Positions 7,799 to 15,758 of a DNA stretch of 42,738 nucleotides are shown one piece after another. Each line of letters opens with the position of its first letter. Within the stretch, counting starts at the first letter, position 1. The DNA is taken from assembly GCA_022791995.1 (NCBI GenBank), contig JAAWAD010000057.1, forward strand, positions 1 to 42,738, given 5' to 3'. The notes below the pieces were generated by a model, which was not told where the DNA came from, did not search any database, and saw only the letters and a program-made list of their open reading frames with translations. The position numbers and the translations under genes are program-made. Source of the stretch: Lawsonibacter sp. (GTDB taxonomy: Bacteria > Bacillota > Clostridia > Oscillospirales > Oscillospiraceae).

Positions 7799-9154
7799 TT
7801 ACCGCCGCATCCGGGAGCCGCCCCGCCGGCGAGGGCCGCTGGAGCGGTAGCGCCGCCGCCTGCGGAAGACCAACAGCCGCAGGATCACCAGAGCGGCCAG
7901 GACCATCACGGTGACCAGGGCAATTTGAAGACCGGCCGTGTGGAGAAACTCGAAAAACTGGGCCTTTTTATACAGCAGCTCCGAGCGCTCCACCGAGGTG
8001 ACCGCCACAAGATCCAACATTCCATACAGCTCCCCCCGATAGGAAAGCTTCATGGTGCCCAGAACCTGCCCTTCCACAACAGGAGCCTCCACCTCCTTGG
8101 AAAAGAGGGTGATCTCCGTCTCGATCTGCTTCAGGTCCATATCCTTGGGCAAGGTACGGGTAATGGAACCGGAGGGCTTGACATTGACCTCGTCGGCCTG
8201 GCGGGACATGGTGACCTTTACCTTGTCCACCGGGTCGCTGCCTCGGGTGATGGTCACCCGCTCGAAGTTGTCAAAGCCCCACTGGAGCAGCCGCTTGCTC
8301 TCCCGGAACTGGCCCTGCTTCAGCTCGGTCTCCCCCGGCACCTCCATGGGGCCGGAGCCCAGGATCACCGAGATAAACAGGGTTTCTCCGTCCTCTGCCG
8401 CCGCCACAAGACAGCGCCCGGCAGCGTCGGTAGTCCCCGTTTTGCCGCCGATGCACTTGTCGTAGTAATAGCCGCTGTAGTACATGTTGGAGATCAGGCC
8501 GTTTTTGTTGTAGAAGAACCGCTCCCCGGACAGATTTGTGGCCGGGACAGTGTGCCGGTCCGCTTGGATAACAGTACGAAACAGGTCATATTTCAGGGCA
8601 GCCTGCATCCACAGGGCGATATCCTGAGCTGTGGTGTAGTGGTCCTCCTCGTGCAGGCCATAGGTGTTGGTGAAGTGGGTGTTCTCGCAGCCCAGTTCCC
8701 CCGCCTTCCGGTTCATGTGCTCCACAAAGCTGTCCACCGAGCCGTCAACTGCCTCCCCCAGGATATTGGATGCGTCGCAGTCCGACTCCAGCATCATGCA
8801 GTACAGAAGCTCCTCAATGGAGACCTCCTCCCCCTGCTTGAAGTTTCCGATGATATAGTCGATAGGGATGTTGGCCACTGACTCTGCGCTGACAGTGACA
8901 ACCGTATCGGGAGACAGCCGCCCCTCCTCAATGGCCTCCATGACCAGCAGTGCGGTCATCACCTTGGTAATGCTGGCGGGATAGGCCTTCTCGTCCCCCT
9001 TTTTGCTGTACAGAATCTCTCCATAGTTGGCATCCAGCAGCACTGCGTGGGTGCAGTACAGGTCGATGTCATCCAGGGCGGCGGTTGGCGTAACCAGCAA
9101 AGAGAGGAGGGCGGGGATCAGAAGAAGGAGCGAAAGAAAACGATATTTTTTCAT
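7799..9154 (-). CDS. D-alanyl-D-alanine carboxypeptidase (S11 family, DacF-like)
   Basis: This exported penicillin-binding protein trims the terminal D-Ala from peptidoglycan stem peptides. The 451-residue protein has a signal peptide (MKKYRFLSLLLL through TAALD), the SxxK motif SITK with S61, and the KTG motif in GGKTGTTDAAG. The usual SxN motif appears as SDC in MLESDCDASN, an Asn-to-Cys change. A C-terminal beta domain, then a hydrophobic helix (LQIALVTVMVLAALVILRLL) and a basic RRRRRY tail, anchor it in the membrane. ATG 9154 is chosen over an upstream start because GGAG lies 8 bases before it and the signal peptide follows at once. It faces the comEA-like gene divergently and may act in vegetative growth or in spore cortex formation. 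Confidence 0.92.
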   Translation of the reverse strand: MKKYRFLSLLLLIPALLSLLVTPTAALDDIDLYCTHAVLLDANYGEILYSKKGDEKAYPASITKVMTALLVMEAIEEGRLSPDTVVTVSAESVANIPIDYIIGNFKQGEEVSIEELLYCMMLESDCDASNILGEAVDGSVDSFVEHMNRKAGELGCENTHFTNTYGLHEEDHYTTAQDIALWMQAALKYDLFRTVIQADRHTVPATNLSGERFFYNKNGLISNMYYSGYYYDKCIGGKTGTTDAAGRCLVAAAEDGETLFISVILGSGPMEVPGETELKQGQFRESKRLLQWGFDNFERVTITRGSDPVDKVKVTMSRQADEVNVKPSGSITRTLPKDMDLKQIETEITLFSKEVEAPVVEGQVLGTMKLSYRGELYGMLDLVAVTSVERSELLYKKAQFFEFLHTAGLQIALVTVMVLAALVILRLLVFRRRRRYRSSGPRRRGGSRMRR

Positions 9155-9229
9155 AGGAAATTCTCCATATGTATGATATAATAAAAGAGCGTCCAAGGTT
9201 TGGACTGTCCCGAAAAGAGGACAGCCCTT

Positions 9230-9258
9230 ATTATACCAAAAGACAGCCCGGTCCGCAA
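9230..9258 (-). promoter_or_regulatory. SigA-type promoter for the carboxypeptidase gene
   Basis: On the minus strand TTGCGG (9258-9253) and TATAAT (9235-9230) are separated by 17 bp. The -10 box is perfect and the -35 box matches 3 of 6. Confidence 0.65.
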
Positions 9259-9308
9259 GGGCAGTTGGAGGCATTATACTTTATTGACAGAAAAAAGGAG
9301 GAGGAAGG

Positions 9309-9740
9309 ATGGCTGGACTGTCCAGGTTTGAAAAAACGGTCCTGGGGGCGACAGCGGCCTTTGTGCTGGTCACGGGCAGCTGGTTTGTCTTCCAGCGTAC
9401 AGCCTCTGCCCCCTATGAGGTGATCACAGCCCGGCAGCTGCCGGCCCAGTCCCAGCCGGTGCAGGAGGCACCGGAGGAGCTGCCGGAGGCCCCGGAGCGG
9501 CCCGACAGCCTGCTGGAGGGAGAGGTGATCAATGTGAATACTGCCGACATCTATGACCTCCAGCGCCTTCCAAAAATTGGAGAGAAGCGGGCCCAGGCCA
9601 TCCTTGCCTACCGGGAGGAGCATGGTCCCTTTCAGTCGGTGGAGGAGCTGCTTCAGGTGTCCGGCATTGGTGAGGGCATTCTGGCTGGACTGACGGACTA
9701 TGTCACGGTAGACGGGGAGGGGCCGTTTCCGGTCGAATAA
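9309..9740 (+). CDS. ComEA-like helix-hairpin-helix DNA-binding protein
   Basis: ComEA-type proteins bind incoming DNA at the cell surface during transformation. This 143-residue protein has one N-terminal membrane anchor (about residues 10-28, VLGATAAFVLVTGSWFVF), a Pro/Gln/Glu-rich linker, and a C-terminal double HhH domain: INVNTADIYDLQRLPKIG and FQSVEELLQVSGIGEGIL, both typical. No comEC or comEB gene follows, so its use in competence is not shown. GGAGGAGGAAGG precedes the ATG. The next gene starts 32 bp downstream and may be cotranscribed. Confidence 0.88.
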   Translation: MAGLSRFEKTVLGATAAFVLVTGSWFVFQRTASAPYEVITARQLPAQSQPVQEAPEELPEAPERPDSLLEGEVINVNTADIYDLQRLPKIGEKRAQAILAYREEHGPFQSVEELLQVSGIGEGILAGLTDYVTVDGEGPFPVE

Positions 9741-9772
9741 AACAAACGGGAATTGAGGATCGAGAGGTTACT

Positions 9773-10477
9773 ATGGCAAAGATTTTAGTGGTTGATGACG
9801 AGCAGGTGCTGGTCAAAGGGATTAAATTTAACCTGGAGCACGAGGGCTATCAGGTGGAGGCGGGGTACGACGGGGAGCAGGCGGTGGAGCTGGCCCGGGA
9901 GGGTTCCTTCGACCTGATTATTCTAGATCTGATGATGCCCAAAATTGACGGCCTTCAGGCCTGTCTGCGCATACGGGAGTTTTCCAATGTGCCCATTATC
10001 ATGCTCACCGCCCGGAGCGAGGACACGGACAAGCTGATTGGCTTTGAGTACGGGGCGGACGACTATATTACCAAGCCCTTTAACCTGCTGGAACTGAAGG
10101 CGCGGGTCCGGGCCCTCCTGCGCCGGTCGGGAGCCGCCGAGCAGAAGCAGGATGGAGGCGCCCTGACGGCGGGCCACATCCGTCTGGACCCGGGGGAGCG
10201 TGCCGCCTGGAAGGACGGAACGGCGGTGGAGCTTACAGCCAAGGAATTTGATCTGATGGAGCTGCTGATGCGCAACCCTGGCCGGGTCTACAGCCGGGAG
10301 AATCTGCTGAATGTGGTGTGGGGCTACGAGTATATCGGAGACTACCGCACGGTGGATGTCCACGTCCGCCGCCTGCGGGAGAAGCTGGAGCTGGACCCCG
10401 CTTCCCCCGAGTTCATCCGCACCAAGTGGGGCGTGGGATATTATCTGGCAAACCGGACGGAGGACCGTCCCAGCTGA
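9773..10477 (+). CDS. response regulator, OmpR/PhoB family
   Basis: This is a 234-residue two-component transcription factor. The receiver domain (1-118) shows the acidic pair D8-D9, phospho-acceptor D52 in LILDLMMP, and the conserved Thr and Lys (MLTARS, DDYITKPF). The winged-helix output domain (about 130-228) ends with DYRTVDVHVRRLREKLE and FIRTKWGVGYYL. It resembles PhoP/WalR-type regulators. The kinase gene follows after 126 bp, with a weak terminator-like hairpin in between. The target genes are unknown. Confidence 0.95.
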   Translation: MAKILVVDDEQVLVKGIKFNLEHEGYQVEAGYDGEQAVELAREGSFDLIILDLMMPKIDGLQACLRIREFSNVPIIMLTARSEDTDKLIGFEYGADDYITKPFNLLELKARVRALLRRSGAAEQKQDGGALTAGHIRLDPGERAAWKDGTAVELTAKEFDLMELLMRNPGRVYSRENLLNVVWGYEYIGDYRTVDVHVRRLREKLELDPASPEFIRTKWGVGYYLANRTEDRPS

Positions 10478-10522
10478 CTTGTACAGCATATCACAGCATG
10501 TTTCAGAATGCTTGAAGTTTTT

Positions 10523-10544
10523 ATGAAGATTTTCTTCATTTTTT
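10523..10544 (+). terminator. weak terminator or attenuator between regulator and kinase genes
   Basis: A 7-bp stem ATGAAGA/TCTTCAT (10523-10529 and 10533-10539) is followed by a run of six T ending at 10544. The stem is AT-rich, so read-through is likely; it may set a higher level of regulator than of kinase. Confidence 0.45.
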
Positions 10545-10603
10545 GAAGCAGGCGCCCTGCCGGTTCAGGGAACGGCGGATTAAGAGAAGCAGGAGGCGGA
10601 AGT

Positions 10604-12100
10604 ATGGCAAAACAGGAGAACAAGAAGCGCGTCCCCTTTTTCGCCTCCCTCCAGGTGAAATACGCGGCCAGCTATCTGGTGGTGCTGGCGGTGGTGCTGG
10701 TGCTGCTGAACACCTATCCCCTTTTGGCCTCTCAGGATTTGCAGTTCACCTCCAAGCTGGACTCTCTGAAAAGTCAGGCGTCCGTGATGGCCTCCGCGTT
10801 GATGGAGCTGGAGTCCCTGTCCGCAGACCAGGTGGTCCGGGTGATGAACATGTTGGACAGCATGGGCCTGGACCGGATTTTGGTCACCGACCCTGCGGGG
10901 ATGATCCTGTATGACAGCCTTGTAAACAGCCAGCAGCAGGACGAGGAGATAAAGCCTCCAGAGGAAACAGGCCCCCCGGAGGAGGCCCAGGGCTTCCGGT
11001 ATGCCCTGTATCAGGAGATCGTGGCCGCGCTGCGGGGCAACGACGTGTCCTACTCCCGGTATTCCAACCGGGTATTCACCTCTACCGCCGCTGTTCCGAT
11101 TGTCTATCGGGGCATGACCATTGGAGCCATTTACATCCTGGAGGTGGACGAGGTCCAGGGAGCTCTGCTTGCCAGCCTTCAGCATACTCTGCGCACTATC
11201 TCGCTTATCATTGCGGCGGTAGCGGTGGTGTTGTCCGCCTTCTTTTCTAAGATGCTCACCTCGCGCATTGCCGCCCTGCTCCGGGCCATCCGTATTGTGG
11301 GGGAGGGGGAGTATGGCCACCGCCTCCACCCGGTGGGCCGGGACGAGATGGCCCAGCTGGCCCAGGAATTCAACCAGCTCACCGACCGCCTTCAGACCAC
11401 GGAGGAGGTCCGCCGCCGCTTTGTGGCCGATGCCTCCCACGAGCTGAAGACCCCCCTGGCCTCCATTCGCTTGCTGGCCGACTCCATTTTGCAGAACGAC
11501 CGGATGGATTCGGCCACAGTCCAGGACTTTGTGACCGACATCGGCGCAGAGGCAGAGCGCCTCACCCGGATTACAGAGCATCTGCTGGCCCTCACCCGGC
11601 TGGACAGCCTGCCCGCCGGGCGGACGGAGGCGGTGGATGTCTTTCAGGTGGTCAGCCAGGCGGCGGGGATGCTGTCCCCGGTGGCTGAGGCCGCCGGGGT
11701 GACCATTCAGGAGAGCGGAAGGCAGGGCTGTGTGGTTTTGTGTACCCAGGACGATCTGTATCAGATCTCCTTCAATCTGATTGAAAATGCCATTAAATAT
11801 AACTTTTCCGGGGGGGTTGTCTACACCGCAGTATACCGGGATGGGGACCAGGTGCTCCTGGAGGTGGCGGATACCGGCGTGGGTATCCCGGCAGAGGATT
11901 TGCCCAAGGTGTTTAATCGGTTCTATCGGGTGGATAAGGCCCGGTCCCGGGCCGCCGGGGGTACCGGCCTGGGCCTGTCCATCGTCCGGGACACCGCCCG
12001 CCGCCACGGGGGATGGGTCACGGTCCGGCCCAGGAGTCCCGAGGGGAGTATTTTCACCGTGGGCTTTCCCGCCTACAGCCAGGAGGAGGAGCTGTCATGA
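10604..12100 (+). CDS. membrane sensor histidine kinase
   Basis: This 498-residue kinase pairs with the regulator upstream. Membrane helices lie at about 20-43 and 198-215, flanking an extracellular domain of about 150 residues with an acidic, Pro-rich insert (EEIKPPEETGPPEEAQG). A HAMP domain (about 216-268) leads to HisKA with H279 in DASHELKTPLAS. The ATPase domain shows the N box FNLIENAIKYN, G1 box DTGVGIP and G2 region GGTGLGLSI. The layout resembles WalK/PhoR kinases. It overlaps the downstream lipoprotein gene by 4 bp, suggesting that the lipoprotein takes part in signalling or is coexpressed with it. The ligand is unknown. Confidence 0.95.
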   Translation: MAKQENKKRVPFFASLQVKYAASYLVVLAVVLVLLNTYPLLASQDLQFTSKLDSLKSQASVMASALMELESLSADQVVRVMNMLDSMGLDRILVTDPAGMILYDSLVNSQQQDEEIKPPEETGPPEEAQGFRYALYQEIVAALRGNDVSYSRYSNRVFTSTAAVPIVYRGMTIGAIYILEVDEVQGALLASLQHTLRTISLIIAAVAVVLSAFFSKMLTSRIAALLRAIRIVGEGEYGHRLHPVGRDEMAQLAQEFNQLTDRLQTTEEVRRRFVADASHELKTPLASIRLLADSILQNDRMDSATVQDFVTDIGAEAERLTRITEHLLALTRLDSLPAGRTEAVDVFQVVSQAAGMLSPVAEAAGVTIQESGRQGCVVLCTQDDLYQISFNLIENAIKYNFSGGVVYTAVYRDGDQVLLEVADTGVGIPAEDLPKVFNRFYRVDKARSRAAGGTGLGLSIVRDTARRHGGWVTVRPRSPEGSIFTVGFPAYSQEEELS

Positions 12101-12630
12101 AATTCCGCGTCGCCCCGCTGATCCTGGCGCTGCTGTCACTTTGCGCCGCCTGCGGTCGAGAGTCCGAGGCAGATTCCCCCTATCTTCTCTACTTTCTGGC
12201 CCAGGACAGCTCCTTTCATGGATCCGCTCTGGCCTGCGAGCCCTACCAGCCCCCGGAGCACCCGGCTGGCGGTCCCGACCAGCCCCCGTTGGGCCAGTCG
12301 TGGCCCAACCCCGGGGACCTGCTCCAGGCTCTGGTGGATGGGCCCAGAGACCCGGAGCTCACCTCCCCCTTCCCCCGGGGGCTGACCTTTCAGTGGTGGG
12401 AGTGGGATGCCGACCGTCCCGGAAATCTGCGGGTGGGGATGTCAGAGCAGTACGGCGGCCTGACGGATATCTCGCTCACCCTGGCCGACTATTGTATTGT
12501 TCTCACCCTGAGCCAGCTGGAGGGGGTGGAGACAGTGGAGATTGTCTCCGCCGGGTACACGGTCAACTACCGCAGCCATCCGCTTCTGGCCTTGGAGGAG
12601 GCTGAGCTGTCTGACCCTATGGGCAAGTGA
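12097..12630 (+). CDS. GerMN-domain lipoprotein
   Basis: This 177-residue protein begins with a lipoprotein signal (MKFRVAPLILALLSLCAACG; lipobox Cys at residue 18). The rest fits the GerMN domain of sporulation and germination proteins: LLQALVDGPRDPEL, then a basic/aromatic strand, then ISLTLADYCIVLTLSQLEGVETVEI. ATG 12097 lies in the ATGA overlap with the kinase stop and directly precedes the signal sequence; the longer open frame from 12013 lacks a signal and is not used. It is probably a membrane-attached partner or output of the two-component system; this role is inferred from position only. Confidence 0.82.
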   Translation: MKFRVAPLILALLSLCAACGRESEADSPYLLYFLAQDSSFHGSALACEPYQPPEHPAGGPDQPPLGQSWPNPGDLLQALVDGPRDPELTSPFPRGLTFQWWEWDADRPGNLRVGMSEQYGGLTDISLTLADYCIVLTLSQLEGVETVEIVSAGYTVNYRSHPLLALEEAELSDPMGK

Positions 12631-12642
12631 CAGAGTCGAAGA

Positions 12643-12671
12643 GGACCCTCAGACGCTTTGCCTGAGGGCCC
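12643..12671. terminator. hairpin between convergent genes
   Basis: GGACCCTCAG / CTGAGGGCCC (12643-12652 and 12662-12671, one mismatch) separates the lipoprotein gene and the minus-strand hydrolase. The T-tract is poor on both sides, so termination may be partial. Confidence 0.5.
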
Positions 12672-12684
12672 TGTTGCCAGTCGC

Positions 12685-13485
12685 TCAACGGTAAAACCGG
12701 TGGCACCCGATGGTCTTATAATATGTACAATTATTTACGATCCAGGTGCCGGACGACAGGGCGGGAGCAAAGAAATACATGCAGTCCCCCACCACATTGG
12801 CCCCATCCAGGCACAGCATAGCGGCCTGGACCGCGGATTCTGTGGGCTCGTCATAGATTGTGCCATTGGATACCGGCTCAAACTGTACCCCATTTCTCAC
12901 ATCAAAGACCACCTCTTTGATGCTGTTGGGGTACTGGTGGCTGGCCACCCGGTTCAGCACCACGTTGCCCACGGCAATCTGTCCCTCCAGAGGTTCTCCC
13001 CGGCTCTCTGCCGAGATAATCCGGGATAGCCAGTACAGGTCCTCCTCCTCATAGCCCGCCGTGTTCTCCGGCTGGTCCTGGGTGTGGATCAGATGGGCGG
13101 TGTTGGTGCTGTCATCCCAGTGGAGGCTGGCTCCGGTAGCCTGGGCCAGCACCTTCAGGGGCAGAGCTGTCCGGCCTTCGACTATGGGAACGCCGCCCTT
13201 TACAAAGATGGGCCGCCCGTTGGAAATAACATAGGGCGCTCCGGGCTGGGCGGAAAACTCCAGGCCCTCCCCCTGTAAAATGGCACTGCTGCCATCCCAA
13301 CTCAGTGTATAGGGGGTGTGCTGAGCATAGGAATACAGAAAAATATAACTGGTGCCCCCCTCTACCCAGGCGTGCGTTTCCTCCAGAGAGACGCCGTCCA
13401 GGGTCACATTTGCCCCCAGTGCGGGGGTAGTCAGGGCCAGCGCGGCAATCAAGGCGGCAGCCCCCTGCTTCCATCGTCTGTGCAT
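12685..13485 (-). CDS. cell wall hydrolase of the SleB/CwlJ family with copper amine oxidase-like N-terminal domain
   Basis: SleB-type enzymes are lytic transglycosylases that degrade peptidoglycan, often spore cortex. This 266-residue protein has a signal peptide (residues 1-25, ending PALGA), then a domain resembling the copper amine oxidase N-terminal beta module used for wall attachment (GRPIFVKGGVPIVEGRTALPLKVLAQATGA). The catalytic domain from about 148 has ISAESRGEPLEGQIAVGNVVLNRV, with likely catalytic E160. The start ATG 13485 follows GAGGAGGAATTGACC; upstream in-frame sequence is not a signal peptide. A role in germination is plausible but not proven, since vegetative relatives exist. 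Confidence 0.9.
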   Translation of the reverse strand: MHRRWKQGAAALIAALALTTPALGANVTLDGVSLEETHAWVEGGTSYIFLYSYAQHTPYTLSWDGSSAILQGEGLEFSAQPGAPYVISNGRPIFVKGGVPIVEGRTALPLKVLAQATGASLHWDDSTNTAHLIHTQDQPENTAGYEEEDLYWLSRIISAESRGEPLEGQIAVGNVVLNRVASHQYPNSIKEVVFDVRNGVQFEPVSNGTIYDEPTESAVQAAMLCLDGANVVGDCMYFFAPALSSGTWIVNNCTYYKTIGCHRFYR

Positions 13486-13594
13486 GGTCAATTCCTCCTC
13501 GTTTTTTGTTACTGAATTGTAACCTTTTTGCCAGACAAAGGCAAGCTGTAAATCTTGGAAGCCCGGAACCCTCTGCAAGCCAAGGGAAAGCGAA

Positions 13595-13623
13595 CCGCGC
13601 CGCCGGATTTTCCGGCGACGCGG
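13595..13623 (-). terminator. hairpin downstream of the DUF4358 gene
   Basis: A 13-bp stem (13595-13607 and 13611-13623, one mismatch) built on CGCCGGA/TCCGGCG follows the minus-strand stop at 13635. The minus-strand tail GTTCGCTTTCCC is only weakly T-rich. On the plus strand TTCTTTTTT follows it, though no plus-strand gene needs it. Confidence 0.5.
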
Positions 13624-13634
13624 TCTGTTCTTTT

Positions 13635-14111
13635 TTACTGGAGTCCCGCCGCATCCATGGCCGTCGGAGCGTCCGCCGCCACAACCAGAAGCCAGACGTT
13701 TTCCCGGCGTTTCAGCAGGGCGCTGTTCAGCTTGGGGATCTCTCCGGGCCGGTAATCCTGGTTGGCCTCAAGCTGGCTCTGAAGGTAATCCTTCAGGGGC
13801 TGTTCGGCGCTCTGGGCGGTCTCCTGGTCCTGGAAAATCAGCAGAGCCAGCTCCTCACAGGTGGCCCCGGAGGAGTAGTGGACCACACCATCCGTCAAAG
13901 CTGTCCGGTCCAGGCCACCTCCCGCCAGTCCATAGAGGGCAAACGCGGTATCCAAATCCAGCTCCTCCAGCTCATCCGAGAAAGCCCCGCTGTTCAGGAT
14001 TGCCTCTGCGTCCTCCATCGTCCAGGGGGTCGCCTCCTTCCCGCTGCCGCAGGCGGTCAGGAGGAACAGGCAGAGGAGAATTATGTCCCATTTTGTCCAT
14101 ACTTTTTTCAT
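13635..14111 (-). CDS. DUF4358 lipoprotein
   Basis: This 158-residue protein has a lipoprotein signal with lipobox LLTAC (MKKVWTKWDIILLCLFLLTAC) and a soluble domain that fits DUF4358: LDTAFALYGL, then a Ser/Gly turn, EELALLIF, and a regular helix with LKDYLQSQLEANQDYRP. The function of the family is unknown. ATG 14111 sits in an ATGA overlap with the stop of the GDSL gene upstream, so the two are translationally coupled. DUF4358 genes often accompany SGNH hydrolase or acyltransferase genes in Clostridia (general knowledge, not checked here), suggesting a shared cell-surface task. Confidence 0.85.
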   Translation of the reverse strand: MKKVWTKWDIILLCLFLLTACGSGKEATPWTMEDAEAILNSGAFSDELEELDLDTAFALYGLAGGGLDRTALTDGVVHYSSGATCEELALLIFQDQETAQSAEQPLKDYLQSQLEANQDYRPGEIPKLNSALLKRRENVWLLVVAADAPTAMDAAGLQ

Positions 14112-15262
14112 TGCGGCACCTCCTGGTCCTTTGGTATGTAGCTGGGGTATAGGGCCTCGAAGGCCACCGTATGGGTTTGGAGATAAGTCAGCCACTGCTG
14201 GCAGCCCGCCCTTTTCAGGTGGACGCCGTCCTTGCTGGCGTCAGCCGGGAGGGAGCCGCTTTCATCGACAAAATCAGCGTACAAATCCAGATAAACCACC
14301 CGCTTCTCTTGGGCAATCTGCCACAACAGGTCGTTGTAAACCCGCAGGTGGTCGTTGGTCAGATAGTCCCGCCCGCTGTTCTGAAGAATGACCTCTTCGT
14401 TGACCGGAATCAGCCCCTGGATATAGATCACTGCCTGGGGCTGGAGCGTGCGGATGGTGTCAATCGCCTGGCTGTAGCTGCGATAGAAGCCCTTGTCGTT
14501 GGTGTAGCCCAGCTCGTTGATGCCCAGGGAGATGTAGACCTTTTTGTACTCCTTCAGGGCCAGGGCCTCCAGCAGGGTATACTTGGTGCCGTCAATGGTC
14601 AAGGCCTTTTTTTCGGCCAGCTTAAAGACAGAGATGCCGGTGGAGCTGAGGTTTTCTCCGCAGCCCACTCCGCTGAACAGCATGAAGCCGTTGGTGCGGG
14701 AGTCCCCCACAAAGGCGGCGTCGGCAAAGTAGCTGCTGTCCACCGCCGGAGAGGCGGGGGCCGGCAGGGAGAAATCATAGGCAGAGCCCACAGTCCAGGC
14801 GGCCACATCGGGATCCGGGTCCGCCAGCTGGGGGGAAACAGGTGTCTCCTGCCCGGTCTGGGCGGGCTTGGCAGAGGGCTCCGGGGTAGACGGAACTGGG
14901 AAGTCGGAGGGGGAAGCCGGCGAATCTGGAAGGTTCTCTGGCTTTTGGGCGTCCGCCGGAGTCTGGATATCCTCAAAGGCCGGCGGGGCCGGATTCTCCT
15001 CCTGAGCTGGTGGGTCCGTGTAGTAGTACACCGGTTCTTCTGAGCCTGGAAGAATCACCAGATCCTCCCCCGGGTTTTCTTCCCAGGAAACGGCAGGGGA
15101 CCAGGCCTCTACCGTGTCGGGGAGTACCGGGTCCGGGGAAGTCTGGATTGGGAATTGAATATCCCCCCTGGCCACCGCCAGACAGGTTCCACCCACCCAG
15201 CCCAGGGCCAGGGTACTTAACACAATATGGAACGCCGCTGCCCAGCGGCTTCGCTTCTGCAT
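14108..15262 (-). CDS. membrane-anchored SGNH/GDSL-type hydrolase
   Basis: SGNH hydrolases remove acyl groups from lipids or surface polysaccharides. The 384-residue protein has an N-terminal membrane anchor (about 9-31), a long Pro/Ser/Glu-rich linker (about 40-155) and a C-terminal hydrolase domain. Block I is FVGDSRTNG with nucleophile S188; a Gly/Asn block appears as SLGINELGY; the closing Asp-His pair is in DASKDGVHLKRAG. The linker would hold the enzyme away from the membrane, across the wall. GGGAGG precedes ATG 15262 by 8 bases. Coupling with the DUF4358 lipoprotein suggests joint action in wall or polymer modification. Confidence 0.88.
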   Translation of the reverse strand: MQKRSRWAAAFHIVLSTLALGWVGGTCLAVARGDIQFPIQTSPDPVLPDTVEAWSPAVSWEENPGEDLVILPGSEEPVYYYTDPPAQEENPAPPAFEDIQTPADAQKPENLPDSPASPSDFPVPSTPEPSAKPAQTGQETPVSPQLADPDPDVAAWTVGSAYDFSLPAPASPAVDSSYFADAAFVGDSRTNGFMLFSGVGCGENLSSTGISVFKLAEKKALTIDGTKYTLLEALALKEYKKVYISLGINELGYTNDKGFYRSYSQAIDTIRTLQPQAVIYIQGLIPVNEEVILQNSGRDYLTNDHLRVYNDLLWQIAQEKRVVYLDLYADFVDESGSLPADASKDGVHLKRAGCQQWLTYLQTHTVAFEALYPSYIPKDQEVPQ

Positions 15263-15283
15263 GGGGCAGACCTCCCAGAATCG

Positions 15284-15742
15284 TCAACGTGGCGGACGGC
15301 CACCCCAATGGACGCGGGGCAGCAGGGCGCGCAGAACAGATGAGGTGAGCATAGCCCCCACGGACAGGGCGGCGGCTATGCCAAAGGTGTGCAGCAGGGT
15401 GGAGAGAAACAGGTTGGTCATCCCGTCCACGCAGTACCGCATGGCGTAATAGACCCCCGCTCCGGGGACCAGGGGCAGCAGCGCCACTTGAAGGTAGCTG
15501 GTGACGGGGCAACGGCGAATCCGGGCCATACACTCGGCATAGGTGCCGATGACCACGGCGGCCAGAAAGGCGGCGGAAATATCCCCTGTTTCCATGGCGA
15601 TGCAGCCCTGGTAAACCAGCCAGCCCAAAGCAGACCCAAAGCCACAGATCAAATTGCCCCACCCATGAATATTATAGATCAGACCAAACCCGACACAGGC
15701 CAGAAAGGCCCAAACACAGGAGAGCAGCACCTGCGCGTCCAT
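15284..15742 (-). CDS. threonine/serine exporter, small ThrE-like subunit (DUF3815 type)
   Basis: The 152-residue protein is almost entirely hydrophobic, with about four or five membrane helices and the typical ending FLSTLLHTFGIAAALSVGAMLTSSVLRALLPR. It matches the C-terminal half of ThrE, which exists as a separate protein in many Firmicutes. The partner half is encoded directly upstream. Together they would export threonine or serine, or related solutes. A run of nine C lies between the two genes. Confidence 0.85.
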   Translation of the reverse strand: MDAQVLLSCVWAFLACVGFGLIYNIHGWGNLICGFGSALGWLVYQGCIAMETGDISAAFLAAVVIGTYAECMARIRRCPVTSYLQVALLPLVPGAGVYYAMRYCVDGMTNLFLSTLLHTFGIAAALSVGAMLTSSVLRALLPRVHWGGRPPR

Positions 15743-15749
15743 GTCTTTG

Positions 15750-15758
15750 CCCCCCCCC
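15750..15758. repeat. homopolymer tract of nine C (G on the coding strand) between the two ThrE genes
   Basis: The minus-strand message reads stop codon, nine G, CAAAGAC, then the ATG of the small subunit. The tract doubles as the ribosome binding region. Slippage would change the distance between ribosome site and start. Confidence 0.8.

Noticed and set aside
10580-12007. 475-codon minus-strand frame opposite the histidine kinase
   Set aside because: Shadow of the kinase gene; the product is low-complexity in Gly/His/Gln with no recognisable domain.
12013-12096. Upstream extension of the GerMN lipoprotein frame
   Set aside because: It overlaps the kinase C-terminus; the lipoprotein signal and ATGA coupling place the start at 12097.
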